Under the pieces are notes generated by a model. That model was not told where the DNA came from. It worked only from the letters and a program-made list of their open reading frames with translations, and did no database searches. A DNA stretch of 64,000 nt from Palleronia caenipelagi (GTDB lineage Bacteria; Pseudomonadota; Alphaproteobacteria; Rhodobacterales; Rhodobacteraceae): NCBI RefSeq assembly GCF_007004065.1, contig NZ_VFSV01000003.1, positions 62,001 through 126,000 on the forward strand, written 5' to 3'. Every line of letters starts with the position of its first letter. Positions within the stretch are counted from its first letter, which is position 1. The translations under genes and the position numbers were made by a program. Shown one piece after another: positions 25,990 through 35,174 of the stretch.

Positions 25990-27276
25990 ATGCTGATCTG
26001 GTTTCTCCCCGTCTTCCTCACCTTCCTCATGCTTGGACTGCCGGTGTTTTTCTGCCTGCTGGCTGCGCCCGGCATTCTGCTCTGGCTCAGTGGACAGGAG
26101 CGGGAACTGACGCTCCTCTACCGCAACCTGTATAACGGGATGGACAGCTTTCCTCTGATGGCGATCCCGTTTTTCATGCTCGCGGGCGAGCTGATGAATC
26201 GCGGCGGTATCACCGAGCGGCTGGTGGAATTTTCCCAAGCCCTGATGGGCCATCTGCGGGGCGGGCTGGCTCATGTGAACGTGTTGTCCTCAATGCTATT
26301 TGCCGGGCTGTCCGGCTCGGCGGTGGCGGACACCTCCGCGCTGGGCTCCATGCTGATCCCGGCGATGGAGAAACAAGGCTACACCCGCCGGTTTGCCGCC
26401 GCGATAACCGCGGCCTCCAGCGTCATCGGCCCGATCATCCCCCCCTCGGGCATCATGATTATCTATGCCTACGTTATGGGGGAATCCGTCGCGGCCCTGT
26501 TCCTCGCCGGGATCGTACCGGGTGTTCTCGTGGGCGTGGGGCTGATGCTGGTGACCAAGGTCATGGCAGATCGCTACGACTTCCCCGTGGCCACCCGCAA
26601 GAGCACGTGGAAAGAGCGCGGACAGGCCAGCCTCAAGGCGTTCTTCCCCTTGATGACCCCGGTCATTATCATGGGCGGCATCCTGCTGGGGATCTTCACC
26701 CCCACCGAAGCCGCCGCCATCGCCGTGGCTTATGCGCTGATCATCGGCCTGTTCGTCCTGCGCACCCTGAAATTCCGGGACCTGCCCGACGTCCTGAGCC
26801 GCGCCGCCATGACTTCGGCAGTCGTGCTGCTGCTCGTCGGCGCAGCCATGGCCTTCAAGACCGTTGTGTCCCTCTCCCACGCGCCCGAAATCATGGCGGA
26901 GTTCATCCTTGGCCTGTCGGAGAACCCGCTGACGCTGCTGTTTTTGATCAACCTGTTGCTCTTCGCGGTGGGCATGTTCCTCGACGCGGGACCCGCCATC
27001 ATTATTCTCGGACCAATCCTCGGGCCGATCTTTACCAGCCTCGGCGTAGACCCGATCCATTTCGCCATCATCATGAGCGTCAACCTCACCGTCGGCCTCG
27101 CCACACCGCCCATGGGCCTGGTGCTGTTCGTGGCCAGCTCCGTGTCTGGCGAACGGGTCGAGACCATTTCGAAGGCGATTCTGCCCTTCCTCGCGGTCGA
27201 GGTCTTTGTCATCGGGCTGATCACCTACATCCCCGCCGTTTCCATGTTCATCCCTCGCATCACGGGCTTTGCCTGA
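25990..27276 (+). CDS. TRAP transporter large permease (DctM type)
   Basis: This 428-residue protein has about 12 membrane spans and the DctM signatures FPLMAIPFFMLAGELMNRGGI, SGSAVADTSALGSMLIPAMEKQGY and VIGPIIPPSGIMIIY, plus LTVGLATPPMGL in the second half. It forms the translocation channel with the small subunit. It starts 4 bp after the DctQ stop. Length is normal. Confidence 0.94.
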   Translation: MLIWFLPVFLTFLMLGLPVFFCLLAAPGILLWLSGQERELTLLYRNLYNGMDSFPLMAIPFFMLAGELMNRGGITERLVEFSQALMGHLRGGLAHVNVLSSMLFAGLSGSAVADTSALGSMLIPAMEKQGYTRRFAAAITAASSVIGPIIPPSGIMIIYAYVMGESVAALFLAGIVPGVLVGVGLMLVTKVMADRYDFPVATRKSTWKERGQASLKAFFPLMTPVIIMGGILLGIFTPTEAAAIAVAYALIIGLFVLRTLKFRDLPDVLSRAAMTSAVVLLLVGAAMAFKTVVSLSHAPEIMAEFILGLSENPLTLLFLINLLLFAVGMFLDAGPAIIILGPILGPIFTSLGVDPIHFAIIMSVNLTVGLATPPMGLVLFVASSVSGERVETISKAILPFLAVEVFVIGLITYIPAVSMFIPRITGFA

Positions 27277-27340
27277 GCGGCGAACTTGCATAGGCTAGGT
27301 GGAAATTTACCAAGAACCGAACAACCACTGGGAGGATAAT

Positions 27341-28399
27341 ATGCTGAAAACCCTGACCCGCGCGGGCCTCGCGCTGGCGCTGATGACGACCACGGCGCTG
27401 GCACAGGATTACACCATCCGCGCCACGGCCAACTCGAACGAGAATGACGAAGATTATGACGGGCTCGTGGTCTTCAAGAGCTATGTCGAGCAAGCCTCAA
27501 ATGGCCAGATTGGCGTCGAGATCTTCATGGGCACGCAGCTCTGCTCGAACGGGGCCGAGTGTTTGCAGGGCGTGGCAGACGGCAATATCGATGTCTACAT
27601 CTCGACTTCTGGCGGTGTATCGGGGATTTTCCCGTTCGTTCAGGTCCTTGACCTGCCCTACGTGATGACCAGCGACCGGGTGGCCGAGGCGGCGCTCGCC
27701 AATGGTACCGAGTTCGTGAGCACCATGCAGCAGATGGTCGATGACGTCTCCGGCGGCGCGGTCAAGCTGATGACCATCGGCAATACTGGCGGCTGGCGCA
27801 ACTTCGCCAATACGCAGAAACGCGTCCAGAGCCCCGCCGATCTCGACGGACTAAAGATCCGCACCGTGGTCGCCGACCTGCCGCAGGAGCTGGTCAAGGC
27901 CCTCGGCGCCGCCCCCACCCCGATCCCGTGGCCCGAGCTGTTCACATCGCTGCAAACCGGCGTGGTCGAGGGCTCCAAAAACGGCATCACCGACATCATG
28001 GGGATGAAATTTCCCGATGCCGGTCTGAAATATCTCACTCTCGACGGCCACGCCTACATGGGCGCCCTGTGGTTCATGAACGGCGAAGCGTTCAACGGCA
28101 TGCCAGAGGATCTGCAAACGGTGGTGGTGGACGGATTCTACCAGCTTCAGCAGGCGACCTTTGCCAGCCCCAAGCGCAAGTCCATCGCCGCCTATGAAGA
28201 ATTCGCCGCTGCCGGGGGCGATATCTACGTGCCGACGCCCGATGAAATGGACCAGTTCGCTGACGCCGCGCAGCCGGTCTATGAGTGGTTCAAGGCCAAT
28301 GTGGAAGGCGGCGAGCAAGTCTACAATGCTCTGACGGCGACGGTCGAAGCCGTCGAGGCCGATATCGACATGCAGCGCAAAGCGAGCATGTCGAAATAA
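27341..28399 (+). CDS. TRAP transporter solute-binding protein (DctP type)
   Basis: This 352-residue periplasmic protein has a classic signal peptide (MLKTLTRAGLALALMTTTALAQ) and the DctP fold, including the WRNFANT and GLKIRTV segments. The Arg in GLKIRTV is the residue that in most DctP proteins clamps a substrate carboxylate, so a small organic acid or a sulfonate-like anion is expected. GGGAGGA lies before ATG 27341. Two Cys in LCSNGAEC may form a disulfide. It is the last gene of the operon and is followed by a perfect 13-bp hairpin. Confidence 0.92.
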   Translation: MLKTLTRAGLALALMTTTALAQDYTIRATANSNENDEDYDGLVVFKSYVEQASNGQIGVEIFMGTQLCSNGAECLQGVADGNIDVYISTSGGVSGIFPFVQVLDLPYVMTSDRVAEAALANGTEFVSTMQQMVDDVSGGAVKLMTIGNTGGWRNFANTQKRVQSPADLDGLKIRTVVADLPQELVKALGAAPTPIPWPELFTSLQTGVVEGSKNGITDIMGMKFPDAGLKYLTLDGHAYMGALWFMNGEAFNGMPEDLQTVVVDGFYQLQQATFASPKRKSIAAYEEFAAAGGDIYVPTPDEMDQFADAAQPVYEWFKANVEGGEQVYNALTATVEAVEADIDMQRKASMSK

Positions 28400-28405
28400 C
28401 ACCCC

Positions 28406-28434
28406 CTCCCTTGCCCAGCCGCTGGGCAAGGGAG
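28406..28434 (+). terminator. Perfect 13-bp hairpin after the TRAP operon
   Basis: CTCCCTTGCCCAG (28406-28418) and CTGGGCAAGGGAG (28422-28434) form a perfect 13-bp stem with a 3-nt loop, 7 bp after the DctP stop. It lacks a T-tract, so it may protect the mRNA 3' end as much as terminate transcription. Confidence 0.7.
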
Positions 28435-28554
28435 CCAGATACAGCGGTCAGGTCGGCTGTGTCAGCCGCTCCGACCGCCCTTAAAGACCGACGTTCTTCT
28501 GGAAACTTTCAACTGTCCACCGTAAGCGGATCCGGTAGCAACGGTGACGGCCCT

Positions 28555-29199
28555 ATGACGACGCTCCTTAACCTTGACGACCTGACCCCAGTCACCGCCG
28601 GGACCCGGCGGCGGGTTTATCTGGTGCCGGGAATGGGCGATGGAGTTCTGCTGAAAATTCAGGACTACACGGCGGAAGAGCGGGACCAGAAGCCGCTGAA
28701 ACGTCTGCGACGTCGGCTGATACCACAGAGCCGCTACCGGATGATGGCGCGTGAGGTAGCGATGCAGGAGACCCGGTATCTTCGGGCAGGCGACCGGGCG
28801 GCGGAGCTGCCGCTGCCCCTGTTCCACGGCTATCTGGCCACGCAACAGGGCATCGGTGCGCTCTGGCAGGCCGTACGGGGCCCCGATGGGACGCTCGCGC
28901 CGACGCTGAAATCCCGGGTCAAGCGCGGGCAACTGCCCGAGATGATCGCGCCGCTGAACCGTTTCGTGGCCGCACTGTCCGAATTTCACGTAGTGGTCGC
29001 CGATCTGAACCCGCGGAATATCGTTCTCGATCCCAAGGGGCGGATGGTGATGGTCGACGGGTTTCTCGATCAGGCCGCCCTGCCGCTCAGGTCGTGGTCG
29101 CGCAGCCTCAACGACCGGCGGCTGAACGCAGCCTGCACCTACCTGGCAGGGCGGCTGGATGTGACATGGGATCCCCGGTCCCGCAGCTTTGCACTCTGA
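28555..29199 (+). CDS. YrbL family protein
   Basis: This 214-residue cytosolic protein resembles the PhoP-regulatory-network protein YrbL, a kinase-fold-like family of unknown activity. The kinase-like remnants seen are VVADLNPRNIVLD (similar to an HxDxxxxN catalytic loop) and VMVDGFLDQ (like a DFG loop). ATG 28555 is chosen although the frame is open from 28285 across the hairpin; the family begins at about this point. Its 155-bp upstream region is gene-free. It stands 69 bp before lysC, in the same direction. Confidence 0.75.
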   Translation: MTTLLNLDDLTPVTAGTRRRVYLVPGMGDGVLLKIQDYTAEERDQKPLKRLRRRLIPQSRYRMMAREVAMQETRYLRAGDRAAELPLPLFHGYLATQQGIGALWQAVRGPDGTLAPTLKSRVKRGQLPEMIAPLNRFVAALSEFHVVVADLNPRNIVLDPKGRMVMVDGFLDQAALPLRSWSRSLNDRRLNAACTYLAGRLDVTWDPRSRSFAL

Positions 29200-29268
29200 C
29201 CGGCCGGACGCTCTTGCACCTGCCGACGGGCCTGCCTAAGACGCGCTCGGATCAACAAGGGGACGATC

Positions 29269-30513
29269 ATGTCGCGTCTCGTGATGAAATTTGGCGGCAC
29301 CTCGGTGGCCAATCTGGACCGCATCAAGCGGGCGGCCAAGCGTGTGGCGCGCGAAGTCGCCAACGGCCATGAGGTCATCGTTATCGTGTCGGCCATGTCC
29401 GGCAAAACGAACGAGCTGGTGGGCTGGGTCGATGAGACCTCACCGCTCTATGATGCGCGCGAATATGACGCGGTCGTGTCTTCGGGCGAGAATGTGACCG
29501 CCGGGCTCATGGCGCTGACATTGCAGGAGATGGATATCCCGGCCCGCTCCTGGCAGGGTTGGCAGGTACCGCTGAAAACCAACGGCGCCCATGGCTCGGC
29601 CCGGATCGAGGAGATCCCGACCGACAATCTCGACGCGAAGTTTGCCGAAGGCATGCAGGTCGCGGTGGTCGCAGGCTTTCAGGGGATCAGCCCCGAGGGT
29701 CGGATCACCACGCTGGGCCGGGGCGGTTCGGACACCACGGCAGTGGCCTTTGCGGCAGCCTTCGATGCCGTGCGTTGCGACATCTATACGGATGTGGACG
29801 GCGTCTACACCACCGACCCGCGCATCACGTCGAAGGCCCGCAAGCTTGACCGGATCGCCTTTGAGGAAATGCTGGAGCTGGCCTCGCTGGGTGCCAAGGT
29901 TTTGCAGACGCGCTCGGTGGAACTCGCCATGCGCTATGGCGTCAAACTGCGTGTCCTGAGCTCTTTTGAAGAATACAGTGAAACGGCGGGCACGCTGGTC
30001 TGTGCAGAGGATGAGATCATGGAATCCCATGTTGTGAACGGCGTCGCCTATTCCCGCGACGAAGCGAAGATGACCCTTGTGAACGTGGATGACCGTCCCG
30101 GCGTGGCAGCGGCCATTTTTGTCCCGCTGGCACAGGCAGGGGTGAATGTAGACATGATCGTCCAGAACATCTCCGAGGGCGGCAAGACGGACATGACCTT
30201 CTCCTGCCCTGTGGATCAGGTGGCCCGCGCCGAAAAGGCGATCAAGGATGCCACCGATCGCGGTGAGCTGTCCTATGGCGATCTGGTCGTGGACAGCGAT
30301 GTCTGCAAGATCTCCGTGGTGGGCATCGGCATGCGCTCCCATACCGGTGTCGCGGCAAAGATGTTCGAGGCCCTGATGGGTGACAACATCAACATCAAGG
30401 TCATCACCACCTCAGAGATCAAGGTCTCTGTTCTGGTGGACCGCAAGTATCTCGAACTGGCGGTGCAGACCCTCCATGATGCGTTCGAGCTGGAAAAAGC
30501 CGGCGACGCCTAG
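29269..30513 (+). CDS. lysC: Aspartate kinase
   Basis: This 414-residue enzyme phosphorylates aspartate as the first step to lysine, threonine and methionine. The N-terminal kinase motif is VMKFGGTSVAN, followed by GRGGSDTTAVAFA and DVDGVYTTDPR. Two C-terminal ACT domains (about 265-414; MTLVNVDDRPGVAAAIF and KISVVGIGMRSHTGVAA) provide allosteric control, as in the alphaproteobacterial concerted Lys/Thr-inhibited form. AGGGGACG precedes ATG 29269. The gene is followed by a terminator and then by ptsP, an order common in alphaproteobacteria. Confidence 0.97.
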   Translation: MSRLVMKFGGTSVANLDRIKRAAKRVAREVANGHEVIVIVSAMSGKTNELVGWVDETSPLYDAREYDAVVSSGENVTAGLMALTLQEMDIPARSWQGWQVPLKTNGAHGSARIEEIPTDNLDAKFAEGMQVAVVAGFQGISPEGRITTLGRGGSDTTAVAFAAAFDAVRCDIYTDVDGVYTTDPRITSKARKLDRIAFEEMLELASLGAKVLQTRSVELAMRYGVKLRVLSSFEEYSETAGTLVCAEDEIMESHVVNGVAYSRDEAKMTLVNVDDRPGVAAAIFVPLAQAGVNVDMIVQNISEGGKTDMTFSCPVDQVARAEKAIKDATDRGELSYGDLVVDSDVCKISVVGIGMRSHTGVAAKMFEALMGDNINIKVITTSEIKVSVLVDRKYLELAVQTLHDAFELEKAGDA

Positions 30514-30531
30514 CCTTTTGGGCGTCCTTTT
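30505..30531 (+). terminator. Intrinsic terminator of lysC
   Basis: GACGCC (30505-30510) and GGCGTC (30521-30526) form a stem with a 10-nt loop that overlaps the lysC stop codon, followed by CTTTTAT. The stem is short but the position and T-tract are good. Confidence 0.6.
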
Positions 30532-30605
30532 ATCCCTTTGCAAAGGCCTGTGATTGCCCGTTAGGGTGCTCCCAAGGGAACAAAGGCCTAAAAAGAAGGG
30601 CGCAT

Positions 30606-32849
30606 ATGCCGTATCGTGGCGAAAGCGAGAGCAGAAAACTCCTGAAGCGCCTGCATGAGACCTTCGCCGAAAAGAGCGACGGGCAGGCGCGGCTGGATAT
30701 GGTCACCGGACTCATTGCCGAGTCCATGGAGACTGAGGTCTGCTCGATTTACCTGTTTCGGGATGATGACACGCTGGAGCTTTGCGCCACCCACGGCCTA
30801 AATGCCGAGGCTGTGCACCAGACGCGCCTGAAGCTGGGCGAAGGGCTCGTAGGCCGGGTGGCCTTGACCGGGGACATCATCAACGCCGCCGACGCGCCCT
30901 CGCAAAAGGGATTCCGCTACATGGCCGAGACGGGCGAGGAGGTGTTTTCGTCCTTCCTCGGCGTCCCCTTGCAGCGGCAGGGGGACAAGCTCGGGGTGCT
31001 GGTGGTCCAGTCCCGCGAGGCGCGCAGCTATTCCGAAGACGAGGTCTACGGCATTCAGGTCGTGGCCATGCTCATTTCCGAGATGACAGAACTCGGTGCC
31101 TTTTTGGGCGAAGGCGCGGCCATGGCCCAGCGCCACACCCAGCAGGTCCTGATCCGGGGCACGTCTGTTCAGGAAGGGTTGGCGGACGGCCATGTGTTGC
31201 TGCACGAACCCCGTGTGGTGGTTACCAATCTGGTGAATGACGACCCCGAAAAGGAACGCGCCCGGCTGGAGGCGGCCGTCGATCAGCTCCGCATCAATGT
31301 GGATTCGATGCTGGCGAAGACCCAGGTCGGCAAAGAGGACCGCGAGGTTCTGGAGACCTACCGCATGTTCGCCCGCTCTCGCAGCTGGGTCAAACGCATG
31401 TGTGAGTCCATTGAACTGGGCCTTTCCGCCGAGGCCGCCGTGGACAAGGAACACTCCACAGCCCGCGCTCGGCTGGAATCGACCCCGGACCCCTATATCC
31501 GCGAGCGGATGCAGGATCTGGATGATCTTGCGCGGCGGCTGTTGCGCATCCTGACCGGACAGGGCTCCGACACGGGCGCGGAAATCCCGGTGAACCCGGT
31601 GCTCGTGGCGCGCAATATCGGTCCGGGCGAATTGATGGAGTACGGGCGTCGGCTGAAGGGCATCGTGCTGGAGCAAGGCTCTGTCGGCAGCCACGCCGCG
31701 ATCGTGGCGCGCGCGCTGGCGATTCCTCTGGTCATTCGTGCCAAGGGCATCGTCACCGAGGCCCTGAACGGCGATCACATCATGGTCGATGGCGAACAAG
31801 GCAGCGTGCACCTGCGGCCCGGCGATGCGGTGCGGACGGCCTTCCATGACAGCCTCGCGATGAAGGCCAAAGCGCAGGAGCGCTTCGTCGGCCTCCGCGA
31901 CCTGCCCGCAGAAACGACATGTGGCCAGATCATCGAGTTGCACATGAATGCGGGGCTGATCGCCGATCTCCCCTCTATCGACAGTTCCGGCGCCGAAGGC
32001 GTGGGGCTGTTCCGAACCGAGTTGCAGTTTCTTGCCAGCCGCTCCGTCCCGAAACGCGGGGATCTCGCACGGGTTTACAGCCGGATCATGGATGCGGCTC
32101 ATGGTAAACCGGTCCTCTTCCGCACGCTCGATATCGGCTCTGACAAGGTCCTGCCCTATATGAAACGCCCAGAAGAGCCCAATCCGGCGCTCGGCTGGCG
32201 GGCAATCCGCGTGGGTCTGGACAAGCGCGGCGTGATGCGGATGCAGCTTCAGGCACTCATCCGAGCGGCAGCAGGTCGCCCTCTTTGGGTCATGTTCCCC
32301 TTCGTCGCGCAGATCGAGGAATTCGATCAAGCCCGCGATATCCTGAATGCCGAGCTCGCCAATGAGCATCGCCTCGGGCATTCGCTGCCGGAGCGGGTGC
32401 AGGTCGGCGCGATGATCGAAACCCCTTCTATCGCTTTTGCGCCCGACCGGTTCTTCAAAGAGGCGGATTTCCTCTCCATTGGCGGCAACGATCTGAAGCA
32501 GTTCTTCTTTGCCGCCGACCGTGAGAATGAGAGGGTCCGCCGGCGATACGATACGCTGAGCACCGCCTTCCTCGAATTCGTCTGCCAGATCAGCAAACGC
32601 GCCCAGGATGCAGGGACACCGCTGAGCTTTTGCGGAGAGGATGCCGGGCGACCGCTTGAAGCACTGGCTATCGCTGCCTGTGGCGTTCGCAAACTCTCCA
32701 TGCGCCCGACCTCAATTGGGCCGGTCAAGCACCTGCTCCGTCAAGCGAATCTCGACGACGTCCGTGCACAGTTGGATGCTGCGCGGGCCGCAGGTGAGAG
32801 CAATATGCGGACGGCCCTGACACAGTATATCGGACCGCTCGACCGCTGA
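30606..32849 (+). CDS. ptsP: Phosphoenolpyruvate-protein phosphotransferase of the nitrogen PTS (EI-Ntr)
   Basis: This 747-residue protein has a GAF domain (about 20-165), an enzyme I N-domain, the mobile domain with phospho-His in GSVGSHAAIVAR, and the C-terminal PEP-binding barrel (GVGLFRTELQFLASRSVP; MIETPSIAFAPD; active-site Cys in SFCGEDAG). EI-Ntr passes phosphate from PEP to NPr and EIIA-Ntr, and its GAF domain senses glutamine in relatives. The gene is complete, and NPr and EIIA-Ntr are not in this window. An in-frame start at 30606 is preceded by AAGAAGGGC. Confidence 0.96.
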   Translation: MPYRGESESRKLLKRLHETFAEKSDGQARLDMVTGLIAESMETEVCSIYLFRDDDTLELCATHGLNAEAVHQTRLKLGEGLVGRVALTGDIINAADAPSQKGFRYMAETGEEVFSSFLGVPLQRQGDKLGVLVVQSREARSYSEDEVYGIQVVAMLISEMTELGAFLGEGAAMAQRHTQQVLIRGTSVQEGLADGHVLLHEPRVVVTNLVNDDPEKERARLEAAVDQLRINVDSMLAKTQVGKEDREVLETYRMFARSRSWVKRMCESIELGLSAEAAVDKEHSTARARLESTPDPYIRERMQDLDDLARRLLRILTGQGSDTGAEIPVNPVLVARNIGPGELMEYGRRLKGIVLEQGSVGSHAAIVARALAIPLVIRAKGIVTEALNGDHIMVDGEQGSVHLRPGDAVRTAFHDSLAMKAKAQERFVGLRDLPAETTCGQIIELHMNAGLIADLPSIDSSGAEGVGLFRTELQFLASRSVPKRGDLARVYSRIMDAAHGKPVLFRTLDIGSDKVLPYMKRPEEPNPALGWRAIRVGLDKRGVMRMQLQALIRAAAGRPLWVMFPFVAQIEEFDQARDILNAELANEHRLGHSLPERVQVGAMIETPSIAFAPDRFFKEADFLSIGGNDLKQFFFAADRENERVRRRYDTLSTAFLEFVCQISKRAQDAGTPLSFCGEDAGRPLEALAIAACGVRKLSMRPTSIGPVKHLLRQANLDDVRAQLDAARAAGESNMRTALTQYIGPLDR

Positions 32850-32940
32850 TCATAAACGCGCTTTATTCAGATTATCGCAAGATCCTTGCCCTAAACCGGA
32901 TGCATGGGAGCACATGCTTTCAACCGACGAGGAGCACAGT

Positions 32941-33117
32941 ATGACCACCCAAACTGCATTTCAGGACCAGGCGCCAATCACCCGGGATCTCCGGCCTCCT
33001 GTCACACGCGAAGAGATCGCCCTGATTTTGATGCGGGAAATCTATCGGCAAGCACCTTTGCAGACCTCACGCGATTCCGAAGGTTCACTCGACCAGAATG
33101 GCCGGCCGGACGCGTAA
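32941..33117 (+). CDS. Hypothetical 58-residue protein
   Basis: This small frame starts with ATG 32941 preceded by GAGGAG (7-nt spacing) and codes for a polar protein with no signal peptide or membrane span; its middle (TREEIALILMREIYRQ) is helix-prone. It ends 33 bp inside the convergent EcsC gene. The good ribosome site is the main support. I do not recognise a family. Confidence 0.45.
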   Translation: MTTQTAFQDQAPITRDLRPPVTREEIALILMREIYRQAPLQTSRDSEGSLDQNGRPDA

Positions 33118-33870
33118 CTGGAACTCTCGCAGCAGGGTTTCCACATCCAGATCGCTATCTCGTGCCAGAGCGCGCAGGCCGAAATAAACGCGCGCCATTT
33201 CCTGATAATAGCTTGTGAACGCGTAATTCGTCGCCGCTCCCGCCGCAGCGCCGATAATCGGGACTGTCTGCGCGGCAAGCTTCTGTCCAAGCACGGCGGC
33301 GAATTTCGGCGCGATCCGCGCGATGATCCCATGCAGAGCTGCACCCGTAAGCGTCACCCGCGTTGAGAGGAACGCCAGATCGGTGCCATCATCGCGCGCA
33401 AGAGGACCAGCCGCCGCGAAGATCTGCATACACTGTGCCCGAACCACTGGGTTCTCCACGTCAAACCCGAGATCCGCTGCGATGCCCTGAATGGCCCGCA
33501 ACAGAACGGTAATCGTAACCGGCAATTCCGCGACCGCCGTGGGCAATCCCCCAGCCCCTCCTGCCGCGCCCATCAGAGTCGCCGCGGCGGTGTTCAGCCA
33601 GTCGGAGCGATCAGCCAACCGACCGCGACTGGCAAAGGCCGCATCATAGGCAACTTCGAGTCCCATCCGCGTGCTGCGGTCCAGAGCCTGACGCACGGGC
33701 ATCGGCAGTCGGCCCAGCAGGTCTTCGGCTTGTCCGCCCAGAAGACTGAGCACCTGCATACCGACCCCGTCGGCCTGCCGAAACCGCTTGGCCAGCTGGT
33801 CAAGTTCGTCGGCGATATGGGGAGGCAAGGCCTCAATCGGTGTAACGTCTTTGCTCATAGCCAGAAACAT
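33085..33870 (-). CDS. EcsC family protein
   Basis: This 261-residue protein has the EcsC pattern: an amphipathic N-terminus (IEALPPHIADELDQLAKRFRQ), then long weakly hydrophobic Ala/Gly-rich helices (ATLMGAAGGAGGLPTAVAELPVT; PIIGAAAGAATNYAFTSYYQ, split). EcsC was named from Bacillus and has no firm biochemical role; membrane association is likely. ATG 33870 has AGGT 6 nt upstream; 33858 is the alternative. It lies 13 bp after the GNAT stop and is probably co-transcribed. Confidence 0.8.
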   Translation of the reverse strand: MFLAMSKDVTPIEALPPHIADELDQLAKRFRQADGVGMQVLSLLGGQAEDLLGRLPMPVRQALDRSTRMGLEVAYDAAFASRGRLADRSDWLNTAAATLMGAAGGAGGLPTAVAELPVTITVLLRAIQGIAADLGFDVENPVVRAQCMQIFAAAGPLARDDGTDLAFLSTRVTLTGAALHGIIARIAPKFAAVLGQKLAAQTVPIIGAAAGAATNYAFTSYYQEMARVYFGLRALARDSDLDVETLLREFQLRVRPAILVE

Positions 33871-33883
33871 GGGGCGACCTAGC

Positions 33884-34375
33884 CTACTGCGCAAGATCAG
33901 ATGCGCGCTGCACCTGCCCTTTCACGCCGGCCCAGGCATTTTTCCTCAGCGCCAGACCAAGAACCCGTTCAGGATTGGTGGGCGGCGGCATCACAACCCC
34001 ATCGAGGCGGCGAAACCCGAAGCGCCTGTAATATGGCGCATCTCCCACCAGCATGATCCTCGCGTGGCCAAGATCCGCAGCACGCTCAAGGCTCTCCTGA
34101 ATGAGCAGCGCGCCGAGCCCCTCCCCCTGCCGCGTCGGATGCACAGCCACGGGACCGAGGAGCAGCACCCCCGCCTTCCCAACCCGCACTGGCCAGTACC
34201 GAATGGCGCCACCGACGGCCGCAGTATCATCACGGGCGACCAGACACAGGTCCCTCACCGGCGCCACCCCGTCGCGCAGCCGGTAGGACGACAGCGCTTC
34301 CCGCCCCGGCGCAAAGCAGAGATCATAGAGCGCCTCGACCTCCCACCAATCCTCCGGGCGCTCTATCGAGAACAT
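33884..34375 (-). CDS. GNAT-family N-acetyltransferase
   Basis: This 163-residue acetyltransferase has the acetyl-CoA motif in a VAVHPTRQGEGLGALLIQ segment and a C-terminal YYRRFGFRRLDG segment, typical of the YhbS-type proteins. The acceptor is unknown. It is first of a two-gene operon with the EcsC gene. Confidence 0.87.
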   Translation of the reverse strand: MFSIERPEDWWEVEALYDLCFAPGREALSSYRLRDGVAPVRDLCLVARDDTAAVGGAIRYWPVRVGKAGVLLLGPVAVHPTRQGEGLGALLIQESLERAADLGHARIMLVGDAPYYRRFGFRRLDGVVMPPPTNPERVLGLALRKNAWAGVKGQVQRASDLAQ

Positions 34376-34540
34376 GGGTCCGCTGTCTTCTTCCGCAGCA
34401 CTTAGGGTGGATCCTCCTGAGGACGAGTGTCGTGCCTCCTCTAGCCGAAAACTAAACCGAAAGACCAGTTCCCGTGCAGGCTGGCGCGGAACGGTGGGCT
34501 TTGGTATCAGCGATTACTCCAATGGAACCGAGGGGATGCC

Positions 34541-35146
34541 ATGTTCTACCGACCCGAAGACGGCCACGGCCTGCCGCACACTCCGTTCAACGCCATCGTT
34601 TCCCCACGACCTATCGGGTGGATCTCGACGCGCGGAGCGGACGGGTCCGAGAACCTTGCCCCCTACTCATTTTTCAACGCCGTGGCCTACACCCCGCCGC
34701 AGGTAATCTTTGCCTCGACCGGGGCCAAACCCGATCGCGACGGCACCAAAGACAGCGTGGCTAATATTCGCGACACCGGCGTGTTCTGCGCCAATGTGGT
34801 CAGTCAGGCGCTGGTCGAGCCGATGAACCAGAGCTCCGGGCCCTGGCCCCGCGATATGGACGAATTCACCATGACCGGCGTCACCCGCGCACCTTGTGAG
34901 ACCATCGCATGCTCTCGCGTGGCCGAGGCACCAGCGGCCTTGGAGTGCCGCATGACGCAGATTGTGACGCTGGAAGGCGAGAACAATTTTCTCGTGATCG
35001 GAACGGTGACCGGGGTCCACATGGACGACCGATATATTAAGAACGGTCGTTTCGATGTGCTGAGCTATACGCCCGTCTCGCGGCTGGGCTATCAGGATTA
35101 TTCGACGGTCACAGAGCTGTTTCAAATGAAGCGGCCGGGAGAGTAA
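34541..35146 (+). CDS. Flavin reductase-like domain protein (DIM6/NTAB family)
   Basis: This 201-residue protein has the flavin-binding split barrel with PRPIGWISTRGADGSENLAPYS (split), then the motif FFNAVAYTPPQVIFAS, and a RLGYQDYSTV tail, typical of a subgroup whose members bind FMN without a known partner. Its in vivo substrate is unknown; no monooxygenase adjoins. GAGGGG precedes ATG 34541. Confidence 0.88.
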   Translation: MFYRPEDGHGLPHTPFNAIVSPRPIGWISTRGADGSENLAPYSFFNAVAYTPPQVIFASTGAKPDRDGTKDSVANIRDTGVFCANVVSQALVEPMNQSSGPWPRDMDEFTMTGVTRAPCETIACSRVAEAPAALECRMTQIVTLEGENNFLVIGTVTGVHMDDRYIKNGRFDVLSYTPVSRLGYQDYSTVTELFQMKRPGE

Positions 35147-35174
35147 CCCCCGGCACGCGCGGGACGTTCAGATC

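Noticed and set aside
30798-32381. 527-codon minus-strand open frame opposite ptsP
   Set aside because: Antisense shadow of a recognised EI-Ntr gene; no ribosome site.
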